Assembly: GCA_012959605.1 (NCBI GenBank)
Contig: DUCU01000016.1
Span: 5,803 to 43,293, forward strand
DNA: 37,491 bases
Reading direction: 5' to 3'
DNA from: Dehalococcoidia bacterium
Lineage (GTDB): Bacteria > Chloroflexota > Dehalococcoidia > Lucifugimonadales > UBA3495
This document shows positions 17,318 through 26,087 of this stretch, in pieces; position 1 is the first letter of the stretch; each line of letters opens with the position of its first letter. Under the pieces are notes generated by a model that was not told where the DNA came from, made no database searches, and saw only the letters and a program-made list of their open reading frames with translations. The position numbers and the translations under genes were made by a program.

Positions 17318-18223
17318 TTATCCTGAAGATTTCCGCTTTATCTCCACTCCGGCTTCTTTCTCCAACAGCCTAGCGACTCCTGGCATGTCCAGCTCGGCAA
17401 ACCCAGCTTCAGCGGCCTGGGTGAATAGTTTGTAGGCTACGTCACCGGCCGGAGTTGGGGTGTCGATGCTCCGGGCCAGTTCCTGTATCAGACCAAGGTC
17501 TTTCAAAATGGTCTTCACCGGAGCACGGGCATCCTCGTAGGTCTGGTCTAGCATCACTGCTGCATTGCGGTCTAGCATGAAACTCTGCCCCCAGCCCGAG
17601 CTCACCAACTCGTAAACCAAAGCCGGGTCGGCCCCAGACTTAACGCCCATGAGCATGGCCTCGGCTGCTGCCAATGTGTGTACCCCCACCAGCAATTGGT
17701 TCACAAGTTTGACCGTAGTCCCGGTACCAGTAGGGCCGGTATGCCTGACGGTGCCGCCCATGGCGTCGAACACACTGGATGCAGCATCGAACGCCTCTTT
17801 GGGCCCGCCAGCCATGATTACCAGAGTGGCATTCTCGGCTCGCTCGGTTCCGCCACTGATAGGAGCGTCTAGAAACATCGCACCTTTGGAATCGGCCGCC
17901 TCAGCGCAGGCCTTGGAAGTGTTGATTCCAACCGTGCTGTGATCAACGATCACCTGACAAGGTCGGGCGTTGGCCATCACGCCGTCGGGGCCCAGCAGTA
18001 CGGCCTCTGCGGTGGCTATGTCCGGCAGACAGGTCAATATAATGTCGCACTGCTGGGTGATCTCCGCAGTGGACGTGGCGGCGGATGCCCCGGCGGCAGC
18101 AATCTCCAGCACCTTGGGTCGACTGCGATTGTGGACAGTAACGTCGAATCCCGCCTTCAGCAAGTTATAGCTCATGGGCAGGCCCATGCGGCCCAGGCCG
18201 ATGAACCCTATCTTGTTGGTCAT
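17318..18223 (-). CDS. NAD(P)-dependent beta-hydroxyacid dehydrogenase (3-hydroxyisobutyrate dehydrogenase-like)
   Basis: 301 residues. Rossmann motif GLGRMG (9-14) opens the NAD-binding domain; DAPISGG (119-125) is the substrate-binding signature and Lys172 in VKLVNQLLVG is the catalytic lysine of the family. Such enzymes oxidise 3-hydroxyisobutyrate, tartronate semialdehyde or related short beta-hydroxyacids. AAGGA precedes ATG 18223. It is the last gene of a leftward group with an alpha/beta hydrolase and an amidohydrolase (30- and 47-base gaps), suggesting a small catabolic operon. Exact substrate not predictable. Confidence 0.92.
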   Translation of the reverse strand: MTNKIGFIGLGRMGLPMSYNLLKAGFDVTVHNRSRPKVLEIAAAGASAATSTAEITQQCDIILTCLPDIATAEAVLLGPDGVMANARPCQVIVDHSTVGINTSKACAEAADSKGAMFLDAPISGGTERAENATLVIMAGGPKEAFDAASSVFDAMGGTVRHTGPTGTGTTVKLVNQLLVGVHTLAAAEAMLMGVKSGADPALVYELVSSGWGQSFMLDRNAAVMLDQTYEDARAPVKTILKDLGLIQELARSIDTPTPAGDVAYKLFTQAAEAGFAELDMPGVARLLEKEAGVEIKRKSSG

Positions 18224-18253
18224 TGTTTTCCTTTTAGGTACTCGTGAAGTTGC

Positions 18254-18958
18254 TTAGGCCATCAATTCTTCAATCAATTTATTGATGTCGTCGGGACGCT
18301 CGGCCATGGGGAAATGACCCGCCTGTTCAAGCTTGACGTACTTGGAACCAGTCACGGCCTCGTGAATTTCAAGTTCGTACTCGGCGGGCTTTCCGGGGTC
18401 GTCCAAACCTCGGACCAATACCAGCGGCGTTTTTAGTTCTGAGATGCGGTCTTGCACATCAAAATTATCGATGGTCACCAGGTCGTTGTATTGGGAGATA
18501 GGCCCGACTATTCGGTGACACTCAATTAGCTGTTCTCTTAGGCCGGATTCGATGAACATCATTGAGTGGCGCATGGCGTCTAGCCACTCCTCGTGAACCT
18601 TCTCATCCTTTGCGGCGTTCAAACGAAATTCCAGACTGCCCGGCGCGCGTTCTTTGGGTCGCATGGCAATGGTCATCAGGAGCAGACCTGCGACCTCATC
18701 GGGGTAATCCAGGGCATATTGCAGCGCCACGCACGCCCCTAGGGTAAACCCGGAGAGCACGACATCGGACGAATGGCCTTGTTGGTGCAGATAGCCGTGC
18801 AGCCACTCGGTGTATTCTTCCACGGTGTCCAGAGAGTCGCCGTCGGGATGTCCGGGCAAGTCTGGTGTCAGGCAATTGGGGAAATGTTCTTTCTGGTACT
18901 TGTAACCTGCCGAGCAACTACCGGCGCCGGGTCCGTGTATGAAAACTAATTGGGACAT
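18254..18958 (-). CDS. Alpha/beta hydrolase-fold protein with Thr at the nucleophile position
   Basis: 234 residues with the normal fold: oxyanion region FIHGPGAGS (6-14), acid Asp in VRGLDDPGKP, and His in EQAGHFPMAERPDDIN near the end. The nucleophile elbow, usually GxSxG, reads GFTLG (70-74), with Thr72 encoded by ACC at 18743-18745. The surrounding sequence (VVLSGFTLGACVALQYALDY) is otherwise a standard elbow, so alignment is unambiguous. It may be inactive, may use Thr, or may be a lyase-type or non-hydrolytic member. It lies in the middle of the leftward group between the dehydrogenase and the amidohydrolase. Confidence 0.85.
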   Translation of the reverse strand: MSQLVFIHGPGAGSCSAGYKYQKEHFPNCLTPDLPGHPDGDSLDTVEEYTEWLHGYLHQQGHSSDVVLSGFTLGACVALQYALDYPDEVAGLLLMTIAMRPKERAPGSLEFRLNAAKDEKVHEEWLDAMRHSMMFIESGLREQLIECHRIVGPISQYNDLVTIDNFDVQDRISELKTPLVLVRGLDDPGKPAEYELEIHEAVTGSKYVKLEQAGHFPMAERPDDINKLIEELMA

Positions 18959-19005
18959 TGGTATCTCACCCCTGGACTATTTGTCCTGCGTAATGCTTGG
19001 ACTAA

Positions 19006-20385
19006 TTAAACAATTGGCCAGCGGGGCGGAAACGACAGGCCGATTCGAGCCAGCATATCCTCGCCGATTCCCTGGACTTTTTGAATCAGCGCCCACTCGT
19101 CAACGAACAACGGTTTGTGGTCTTCCACAACTATCTTTCCATCCACCATCACAAGATGGACGCTGCGACCATCGGCATTGTAGACCAGGTTGTTCACCGG
19201 GTTAAACAGGGTCTGCCATTCCACATTCCGGGTGTCGTACAACACCAAGTCTGCCTTTTTGCCGACTTCCAGAGAGCCAACCTCGGCATCCAAACCCAAC
19301 GCTTCTGCTCCCTGAATAGTGGCCATCTCCAGGGCTGTTTCCGCCGGGATGGTCTTGGAGTCTTGGCGGGCGTCCTTGTACAGCACCGCAATCAGGTACA
19401 TGGCACGGTTGGTCTCCACCAGGTTGGAGTTGTTTCCGGCGTCGGTCGCCAGTCCCACAGCCATCCCAGCATCCAGCATTTCTGGCAGCAGTCCGGTGTT
19501 AGTCATGCCGGCCCCTCCTTTGACGGCGGCGGTTGGAACGACAACTGCTCTGGTCCCGGTACTGGCTAAAACTTCAACCTCGCTTTCGTCCTGCCCCAGC
19601 ATATGGGCCAGGGTCAAGTTGTCGCCCAAGATGCCCAGTTTTTCCAAGTACTGGGTTGGTCGCAGTCCGGATTCATTTAGAGTGGCATCCACATAGTTTT
19701 GCCCATTGTTGTAGTGCAGAGTCATTCCCGTGCCGTACTGGTCGGCCAGGCGTTTGCAGGCTGTCAGGAGTTCGTCAGTGCACATGCTCGGGGCAAAGGG
19801 CATGGCCCAGGCGCTGACGCGGCCGTCCAACTGTCCATCGAATTTCTTGATGGTGGATTCAACGGTCTCGATAGCGTCAGCGGTGGTCGAAACCGGCAAT
19901 CCCAGCGGACCGGGTTTGTCGGTTACGTGGGTGCCAGTGATGATTCTGCAGCCGGCCTGCCTGTAAGCGTCCAGGCACCGGTCAATGTATTTCGTGCTGC
20001 CGGGATCCATGAATGTGGTGGTGCCGTTCTTCAAAAGTTCAGTGATCGCCAGGAGGCTGGTGTTGTATTCCTCCTCTTCAGTCATGATGGCTTGAAGTTT
20101 GAAAACGTTGGGCAGGTAGGCCGAGCCCAGGTCGTCGGGGAAGATTCCCCTGGTGGCGTGAGCGTAGCTGATATGCATGTGCCCGTTGACGAATCCAGGT
20201 GTGATTACCATGTCCGTGGCATCGACCACGCGATCAGCCTGGACTTCGGCTAGCTCGTCAACCTTGCCCACCTGGAGGATCCGCTGGCCTTGAACAATCA
20301 CGAAACCATTGGCGATTATCCGCCGCTGAGGGTCCATGGTGATGATGAAGCGGGCATTCTCGAATTTCACTGTCGTGTCTGGCAT
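19006..20385 (-). CDS. Amidohydrolase-family metal-dependent deaminase/chlorohydrolase-like protein
   Basis: 459 residues of the AtzA/TrzN/SsnA-like branch. Metal ligands are visible as His69 and His71 (GHMHISYAHATRG), His in TLHYNNGQ, His in LTLAHMLG and Asp in GLATDAGNNSN. The C-terminal beta-sandwich shows GSLEVGKKADLVLYDTRNVEW and VMVDGKIVVED. Members deaminate or dechlorinate N-heterocycles or hydrolyse guanine-like and S-adenosylhomocysteine-like substrates. The usual acid in the third motif (HxxE) is not seen (HYNN), so the chemistry may differ. GGGGGA lies before ATG 20385. First gene of the leftward catabolic group; divergent from the amidase. Confidence 0.9.
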   Translation of the reverse strand: MPDTTVKFENARFIITMDPQRRIIANGFVIVQGQRILQVGKVDELAEVQADRVVDATDMVITPGFVNGHMHISYAHATRGIFPDDLGSAYLPNVFKLQAIMTEEEEYNTSLLAITELLKNGTTTFMDPGSTKYIDRCLDAYRQAGCRIITGTHVTDKPGPLGLPVSTTADAIETVESTIKKFDGQLDGRVSAWAMPFAPSMCTDELLTACKRLADQYGTGMTLHYNNGQNYVDATLNESGLRPTQYLEKLGILGDNLTLAHMLGQDESEVEVLASTGTRAVVVPTAAVKGGAGMTNTGLLPEMLDAGMAVGLATDAGNNSNLVETNRAMYLIAVLYKDARQDSKTIPAETALEMATIQGAEALGLDAEVGSLEVGKKADLVLYDTRNVEWQTLFNPVNNLVYNADGRSVHLVMVDGKIVVEDHKPLFVDEWALIQKVQGIGEDMLARIGLSFPPRWPIV

Positions 20386-20508
20386 TATCTTCCCCCGTTG
20401 GCAGCGTTATTAATTGGTAACCGGAATCGAGCCCTTGAGATGGAGTATTATACCGTGCGCAACCAGGTGCCAACCCCAACACGTTTCCACGTTTTTTTGC
20501 AGGATCGT

Positions 20509-21909
20509 ATGAACAAAACCGATTTACCTTTCCTAAGCATTTCCGAGCTTTCCGGCCTGATGGCCAGCAAAGAGGTTTCCCCTGTCGAGGCAACTGAGGC
20601 CTACCTGGAACGTATCGAGGCTTTAGACGGGCGACTCCATGCCTACGTTACCGTTACCGCCGAAGAAGCATTGAAGGCAGCCAAAGCGGCAGAGCAGGAG
20701 ATTCTCCAAGGCAATCACCGGGGACCGATGCACGGTGTACCCGTTGCTGTGAAAGACCAGATCCAGACTGCGGGAATCTTAACCACGGGCGGCTCGCCGG
20801 TCTTCAGCAGTAATATTCCGACCGAAGATGCCACGGTCATCACCAACTTGAAAGCCGCCGGTGCTGTGTTGCTGGGCAAACTGAACATGACCGAGTTTGC
20901 CACCACTGCCCTTTCTCATCAATTTGATCCGCCTCGCAACCCCTGGGCCTTGGACCGTTCGACCGGTGGCTCCAGCAGTGGCTCAGGAGCGGCCACAGCG
21001 GCATTTCTTTGCGGGTCCGCCTTAGGTGAAGACACAGGTGGTTCAGTGCGCCTACCGGCTGCCTGGTGCGGTCTCGCGGGCATCCGTCCCACCTACGGTC
21101 GGGTTAGTCGCTACGGAGTTATGCCCGGCGTCCGCTCGATGGACACCGTCGGCCCGCTGGCGAGGACTGTTGCCGACTGCGCCATGACCTTGGCGGTCAT
21201 TTCCGGTCGAGACCCCAAAGACAAAATGAGCAGCAGTGAGCCGGTCCCCGACTACCAAGCTGCTTTGACTGGAACTATTCAGGGGCTCAAGATTGGGATC
21301 GTCAAAGAAATGCTCTACGCCGATGTGGTCGAAGAGGAAATACGCCAATCGGTTTTAGATGCAATTGCAACACTGAAGAACCTGGGCGCTGAAGTAGTGG
21401 AGTTGTCCATCCCCTTAGCCGCCAACGCGGGGGCTATCAACGGCGCCATCAGAGTGGAGGCCCCAATCACTCATGGGGAGCTGCTCAGAAATCGGTCCAG
21501 TGAGATTGCTCACGACAATCGCATCGGATATCTGGTCGGCGCCATCATGCCGGCATCGGCCTACTACAAAGGTCTGCGGCTCAGGTCTCTTTTGCGAGAT
21601 CAGGTTTTAGCGGCCTTTGGCAGCGTGGATATTTTGTTGACGCCAAGCAACGGTGTTGCCGCACAACTGCTTGAACCCGACCCGGTGATCGACAGCAAGG
21701 CAAAGGTCAGCCGGACGCCCTGGTTGCTGGCCACCACATTTAGCCTGGCCAATGTCCCTGCATTGAGCGTGCCCTGCGGCTTTACCGCAAACGATCTGCC
21801 GATCGGCCTGCAATTGGCAGGGCGACCCTTTGAAGAAAGTACCGTATTCCGCGTCGGACATTCTTACGAACAGGCCACCGATTGGCATACCCGCAAGCCT
21901 AATATCTGA
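20509..21909 (+). CDS. Amidase signature family enzyme
   Basis: 466 residues. The Ser-cisSer-Lys triad is complete: Lys82 in GVPVAVKDQ, cis-Ser near 155 in STGGSSSGSG, and nucleophile Ser179 in GEDTGGSVRLPA. It hydrolyses carboxylic amides; the stand-alone context (no gatB/gatC nearby) and the insertion-free length argue against GatA. ATG 20509 was chosen because the family begins with LSISELSGLMASKEVSPVEATEAYL; upstream in-frame sequence runs through the promoter of the divergent amidohydrolase and has no family character. AGGAT lies just before the ATG. The pair with the divergent amidohydrolase suggests use of amide or heterocyclic nitrogen compounds. Confidence 0.93.
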   Translation: MNKTDLPFLSISELSGLMASKEVSPVEATEAYLERIEALDGRLHAYVTVTAEEALKAAKAAEQEILQGNHRGPMHGVPVAVKDQIQTAGILTTGGSPVFSSNIPTEDATVITNLKAAGAVLLGKLNMTEFATTALSHQFDPPRNPWALDRSTGGSSSGSGAATAAFLCGSALGEDTGGSVRLPAAWCGLAGIRPTYGRVSRYGVMPGVRSMDTVGPLARTVADCAMTLAVISGRDPKDKMSSSEPVPDYQAALTGTIQGLKIGIVKEMLYADVVEEEIRQSVLDAIATLKNLGAEVVELSIPLAANAGAINGAIRVEAPITHGELLRNRSSEIAHDNRIGYLVGAIMPASAYYKGLRLRSLLRDQVLAAFGSVDILLTPSNGVAAQLLEPDPVIDSKAKVSRTPWLLATTFSLANVPALSVPCGFTANDLPIGLQLAGRPFEESTVFRVGHSYEQATDWHTRKPNI

Positions 21910-21981
21910 AAAACCTGCAAATATCTCCATATTCCTTTCTGGCAATAGATTGCCCTTTTTCAGACGATGTGAGAGATTGAT

Positions 21982-22914
21982 TTGGTGCTAAGTAACTTCG
22001 ACGTAAAAGCATCGTTGCATGGTCTTGTGTTCATTCGCGATAATCGGTTGCCCGTACGGCGTATTCCCCTCAGGGAAAGGCCCTTGCAACGCTATTTTCT
22101 CCCTTATAGGGGGTTGCTGGGCCTTATTCTGATTGGAATAGCCTGGCCTCTTTCGCAACAGACTAGCCAGAATCTCTTCTTCCCTCTGTGGCTTGGCTTC
22201 ATCTTCTTGATGGACGGGGTGGTGCTTCGTCGAACGGGAAGCTCACCCATGGTCCGCAGCCCAAAGGTCATGCTGCTGATGTTCGCCCTGCCTTATTGGT
22301 GGGTGTTTGAAGGCATCAACGGAATCACGCAGAACTGGGTCTACGTTGCCACCGAGTCGGACCGCGGCCTAATTAGTTACGTTGAGGCGACACTTTCGTA
22401 CTCTACGGTCATTCCAGCAATATTTGAAGTTTCAGAACTCATCGGCTCATTGGGTTTCGTCAAAAAGTTCTCAAAGCTCCGGACTTTAATCTTAAGCAAG
22501 AAACAGGTGGTCTTCACAATAATCTTCGGGGTGGTTTCCTTGGGGGCCATGCTTATCTGGCCAACCTACCTGTTTCCGCTAACCTGGTTGAGCTTTTTCC
22601 TCATCTTTGACCCTCTTAATCACCTGGCTGGCAGGCCCAGCATCATCTCTCAGGTAAGCCGAGGCGACTACCGGGTTGTCATTACCTTTGCCTTGGGTGC
22701 ATTGGTGTGCGGTTTCTTCTGGGAGATGTGGAACCGCGATGCTTCGGTTGCCTGGGAATACAGCATCGGTTATTTGGATTTTGCCCGAATATTTGAGATG
22801 CCGCTGCTTGGATACGCAGGCTACCTACCCTTTGGGCTGGAAACCTATGCCGTCTTCCACTTCACCGTTGGATTGCTGGGCTGGTCTTCCGAATCCAATG
22901 TCCCTGTGCGCTGA
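21982..22914 (+). CDS. Uncharacterised polytopic membrane protein
   Basis: About 310 residues with six or seven hydrophobic segments. Conserved-looking, residue-rich motifs lie at the segment edges: FPLWLGFIFLMDGVVLRR, PYWWVFEGIN with TQNWVYV, VIPAIFEVSELI, FPLTWLSFFLIFDPLNHLAGRP, GFFWEMWN and FEMPLLGYAGYLPFGLETYA. The density of Trp, Glu, Asp and Asn inside membrane segments suggests an active site or channel rather than a simple anchor. I do not recognise a family with known function. TTG 21982 or GTG 21985 may be the start. It stands between the amidase and the LLM gene on the same strand. Confidence 0.75.
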   Translation: MVLSNFDVKASLHGLVFIRDNRLPVRRIPLRERPLQRYFLPYRGLLGLILIGIAWPLSQQTSQNLFFPLWLGFIFLMDGVVLRRTGSSPMVRSPKVMLLMFALPYWWVFEGINGITQNWVYVATESDRGLISYVEATLSYSTVIPAIFEVSELIGSLGFVKKFSKLRTLILSKKQVVFTIIFGVVSLGAMLIWPTYLFPLTWLSFFLIFDPLNHLAGRPSIISQVSRGDYRVVITFALGALVCGFFWEMWNRDASVAWEYSIGYLDFARIFEMPLLGYAGYLPFGLETYAVFHFTVGLLGWSSESNVPVR

Positions 22915-23085
22915 GATGCCGAGGTAACAGCTAGCTAGCTGCCCCACCCCCAGTCGGTTTCTTGTCCCTGTGCCTGTGTCGGTGTATCCTTGCTCCAACG
23001 ACCTGAGTGCTTGCCCTAAGATTTCTGTGGGCGATTAGCTCGGTCTAACCGAATACCACCTCACCTATGAAAAGGAGATCCACCG

Positions 23086-24168
23086 ATGAAGTTTGGAATC
23101 TTCACCATCGTTCCTTGGCACGAGAGTAAGGGACAACAACAGTCCCTCGACGAGAGCATGGAACAGATCGAACTGGCCGACCAACTTGGCATCGATGAAG
23201 TCTGGCTTGGCGAACACCGTTTCTCCCGCCACGGACTGCTGTCGGGCATATGGTCATTCGCCGGCATGGTAGCCGGCCGCACCAAAAACATCCGCATCGG
23301 CACCGCCGTAATCGTGCTGCCGCTGCACAACCCCATCCTGATTGCGGAAGAAGCTGCGATGCTTGATGTCATCAGCGGTGGACGCCTCAACCTGGGCATC
23401 GGCTCCGGTTACCAACGCCAGGAGTTTGACGGCCTGGGCATTGACATCAACACCAGCCGCGAACGGTTCTACGAGGCTGTGGATGTCATGAAGAAGGCTT
23501 GGACTGAAGAGACACTAACCTACAAGGGCAAGTTCACCGACGTTGAGAACCTCTGGGTTCTACCCAAGCCCTTGCAGTCGCCAATCCCACCGCTGTTCCA
23601 GGCAGTGAGCACCTCCCCGGCCAGCATCGACTTCGCAGCCAAGAACAACATTCAGGTAATTGCCGGTGGTCCCACCGACATCTTGGGTCAGGCTCCCCAG
23701 GTGATTAAGGCCTGGCGCGAAAAGATGGAAGAATACGGCCACCCCCACGAGCATTTGGACCCGCCCATGTCCAAAGGCATCTATATTGCACCCACCCAGG
23801 AAGAAGCGGAGCGGGACGCTGAAGAACTACAGAATTTCTCCTCCCGTATCCTGCGTTCAGAGGGCAACAACGGGGCCATTGGCGCGCCGATGGACAAGAA
23901 CGGAAACATTCCTCCCGGCTACGAGCACTGGGCCAACCGCCAGGCTGACCGAGAACGCCGCGATGATCCGGGCCACGCTGGACTGCCGCCGCTGGTGGGA
24001 ACACCAGAAGTGGTGATTGAGCGCCTCAAGGCAACCCAAGCAGCCGGTATTAACCACGTGTTCGGCAACTTTGGGTTCCCCGGATTGCCTCACGAGAAGG
24101 TCATTCGTTCCATCGAGCTATTCGCCAAAGAGGTGATGCCCGAGTTCCAAGGAGCGCCGGTAGCCTAA
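23086..24168 (+). CDS. LLM-class flavin-dependent oxidoreductase
   Basis: 360-residue luciferase-like TIM-barrel protein. Family marks: MKFGIFTIVPWH, LGIDEVWLGEHRFSRHG, IRIGTAVIVLPLHNPILIAEE, GRLNLGIGSGYQRQEFDGLGI, and VGTPEVVIERLKATQAAGINH. The likely cofactor is FMN or F420 with an organic substrate that cannot be named. An AAAAGGAG site at 23070-23077 supports ATG 23086. The paralogue at 8346 shares the same design but not the neighbourhood. Followed by a strong terminator, so it is probably monocistronic. Confidence 0.93.
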   Translation: MKFGIFTIVPWHESKGQQQSLDESMEQIELADQLGIDEVWLGEHRFSRHGLLSGIWSFAGMVAGRTKNIRIGTAVIVLPLHNPILIAEEAAMLDVISGGRLNLGIGSGYQRQEFDGLGIDINTSRERFYEAVDVMKKAWTEETLTYKGKFTDVENLWVLPKPLQSPIPPLFQAVSTSPASIDFAAKNNIQVIAGGPTDILGQAPQVIKAWREKMEEYGHPHEHLDPPMSKGIYIAPTQEEAERDAEELQNFSSRILRSEGNNGAIGAPMDKNGNIPPGYEHWANRQADRERRDDPGHAGLPPLVGTPEVVIERLKATQAAGINHVFGNFGFPGLPHEKVIRSIELFAKEVMPEFQGAPVA

Positions 24169-24186
24169 CCGCCACAGCATAGAAAC

Positions 24187-24224
24187 AAAAAGGGACGCAG
24201 CGATAATCGCTGCGTCCCTTTTTT
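24187..24224 (+). terminator. Rho-independent terminator
   Basis: AGGGACGCAGCGAT (24191-24204) pairs with ATCGCTGCGTCCCT (24206-24219), followed by T6. It starts 18 bases after the LLM gene. Confidence 0.95.
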
Positions 24225-24271
24225 ATTTTCACCCATTGCCCCTTTCGTCACCTCGGACTCATGGGCGTAGG

Positions 24272-24290
24272 TACGGGTTTGTAACCCGTC
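24272..24290. repeat. Palindromic repeat ACGGGTT / AACCCGT
   Basis: Arms 24273-24279 and 24283-24289. It has the same design as the unit at 24375-24395, about 100 bases away; such G-rich TT/AA palindromes look like a dispersed repeat family. The 24225-24447 stretch holds no gene. Confidence 0.45.
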
Positions 24291-24374
24291 CTGCTTGCCG
24301 ACAACATGCCTATACCGGAAAATCTCTTTCCGAGAAAGACCCGGAGAGTCCTCAACATTGTTTGCGCAGTGACA

Positions 24375-24395
24375 GGGTGGGTTGGAAACCCACCC
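24375..24395. repeat. Palindromic repeat GGGTGGGTT / AACCCACCC
   Basis: Perfect 9-bp arms 24375-24383 and 24387-24395 with loop GGA; second member of the pair begun at 24272. Confidence 0.5.
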
Positions 24396-24447
24396 CTAGA
24401 GGCGTCGTTGCGCATATTTAAATTTCTGGCCCTTTCTACGGTTTCGG

Positions 24448-25866
24448 TTAATCTACGGGGCCGCCTAGGGGTGTGATGGGGCTTTCACTGGTTAGGAACT
24501 TGCCGTAGCCGGGTTTCTGTTCCAGTTTACCGTCGTTCAGCAGAACTTGTCCCCGCAGCAGTGTCATCCACGGTCGGCCGCTCACCTTCCAGCCTTCAAA
24601 CAGGCTGTATCCCGCTGTGCTTAGGTGATCAGCAGCCGTGACGACACGGTCAACACCAGGGGCCAGGATCAGCAGGTCGGCATCGGACCCGGCCTGGATG
24701 ATGCCCTTTCTGGGATAGAGGCCAAAGATACGCGCCGGGTTCTCCGACATCACCCTGGCCAGCCACCAGATGGGGAAGCCGCGCTTGACCACCCCCTCGC
24801 TGTACATTAGCGGGGCCACAGTCTCGATTCCCGGGGAACCAAAGGGAACAGAAGCGCCGTCCGGGGTTACGAATATGTTGTCCCAACCGGGCTTTTTAAG
24901 TTCCTCTGGGTGGGGAGAGTGATCACTGCCGACCAATGATATTTGCCCTTGCCTTAGTCCGTCCCAAAGGGCGTCTTGGTCAGGGCCGTCTTCGGGTCGT
25001 AGTGGAGGTCCGATCTTGGCCATCGGGCCGAATTTAGCCATCTCGGCGTCGGACAAGAGCAGATACTGAGGACAAGTCTCAGTCCAAATCTTCTGACCTT
25101 GAGCCTGGGCCTGCTTGATCCGCTCCAGCCCCAATTGGGTGCTCAGGTGCACAACGTAAGTGGGGCAGCCAGTGGCGGAGCCCATCTTGATGGCCCGGTT
25201 GATGGCCTCTTCCTCAGCCCAATCCGGGCAGGCAGTGGGAAAGTCTTCTGGGTGGGTATGACCATCTGCGATCAGTTTGTTTTCCAGGTACTCAATGATG
25301 TTGCCGCTCTCGCAATGGAGCTGCAGCACCCCGCCGCCCTTGGCCACCAAATCCATGGCCTCGCAGATGTAATCGTCGTCGCACATCCGGCCAGGCCGTT
25401 TCTTATAAGTCATGAACATCTTGAACGACTTGATGCCCAATTCCATTGCCTGGGGCAAAGTTTTTAGGATGTTCGGCCGGTTCTGCAATATGAAGTGGAA
25501 CGCAAAATCCACCACCGCCGATGCCGTGACTTCTTCTTGCGTCCGGCGAACGGCCTGCTCCAAAGTCTCGTCGCCTTCAAGAGCGTAATTGCCAAAGGGC
25601 ACCAGAGTCGTCAGCCCGGCGTGGGCCGCCGCAAGTGCGCCCAGTGCATAGTCATCGTGCCCATCAAGATGCACGTGAGAATCAATCAGGCCGGGTAGGA
25701 CGAACTTGCCCTCGGCGTCGATATAGCGGTCGGCTTTGGGCATTAGATTTTCCGGACCAACAACCGCAATCTTCTCGCCCTTAATCGCCACAGCAGCGTC
25801 AAAAACCTGGGACGAGGTAACCACCTTGCCGCCCCGTATAATCGTGTCCACTCGCTGTTCTGCCAT
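24448..25866 (-). CDS. Dihydropyrimidinase / D-hydantoinase-like amidohydrolase
   Basis: 472 residues. Metal ligands match cyclic amidohydrolases: His64 and His66 in DSHVHLD, the carboxylated-lysine site in IKSFKMFMTYK (Lys149), His184 in LQLHCESG, His240 in YVVHLS, and Asp in GSDHSPH. The C-terminal strand domain shows IIQAGSDADLLILAPG. It would open cyclic amides such as hydantoins or dihydropyrimidines; allantoinase or a related specificity is possible. The ATG at 25864-25866 has GGGAGG six or seven bases upstream and gives the normal N-terminus (VDTIIRGGKVVTS); an in-frame upstream extension was rejected. Divergent from the SDR gene. Confidence 0.93.
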   Translation of the reverse strand: MAEQRVDTIIRGGKVVTSSQVFDAAVAIKGEKIAVVGPENLMPKADRYIDAEGKFVLPGLIDSHVHLDGHDDYALGALAAAHAGLTTLVPFGNYALEGDETLEQAVRRTQEEVTASAVVDFAFHFILQNRPNILKTLPQAMELGIKSFKMFMTYKKRPGRMCDDDYICEAMDLVAKGGGVLQLHCESGNIIEYLENKLIADGHTHPEDFPTACPDWAEEEAINRAIKMGSATGCPTYVVHLSTQLGLERIKQAQAQGQKIWTETCPQYLLLSDAEMAKFGPMAKIGPPLRPEDGPDQDALWDGLRQGQISLVGSDHSPHPEELKKPGWDNIFVTPDGASVPFGSPGIETVAPLMYSEGVVKRGFPIWWLARVMSENPARIFGLYPRKGIIQAGSDADLLILAPGVDRVVTAADHLSTAGYSLFEGWKVSGRPWMTLLRGQVLLNDGKLEQKPGYGKFLTSESPITPLGGPVD

Positions 25867-25993
25867 GTCTCGCCTCCCACTCGTAATCAAGCCTGATTCC
25901 AAACTGCCGCGAGTGTAATCTGGGCCGGATAGGCTGTCAACGAATCCGTGTCTAATTACAACCCATATCGACATTCTCTATTTAATAGCTTCG

Positions 25994-26023
25994 TTGACAG
26001 CTTTAAGCGGGCACGGCTACACT
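25994..26023 (+). promoter_or_regulatory. Candidate sigma-70 promoter for the SDR gene
   Basis: Perfect -35 TTGACA (25994-25999), 18-base spacer, -10 TACACT (26018-26023), giving a leader of about 60 bases. Confidence 0.5.
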
Positions 26024-26087
26024 CGCTCCAATCGCTGATTCAGCTTCAAAAAACCCGGAATTTACTCCCGGTAATTAGAGGAAAACA

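Noticed and set aside
20290-20508. N-terminal extension of the amidase
   Set aside because: It runs through the start of the divergent amidohydrolase and lacks family similarity; ATG 20509 has a ribosome binding site and the normal N-terminus.
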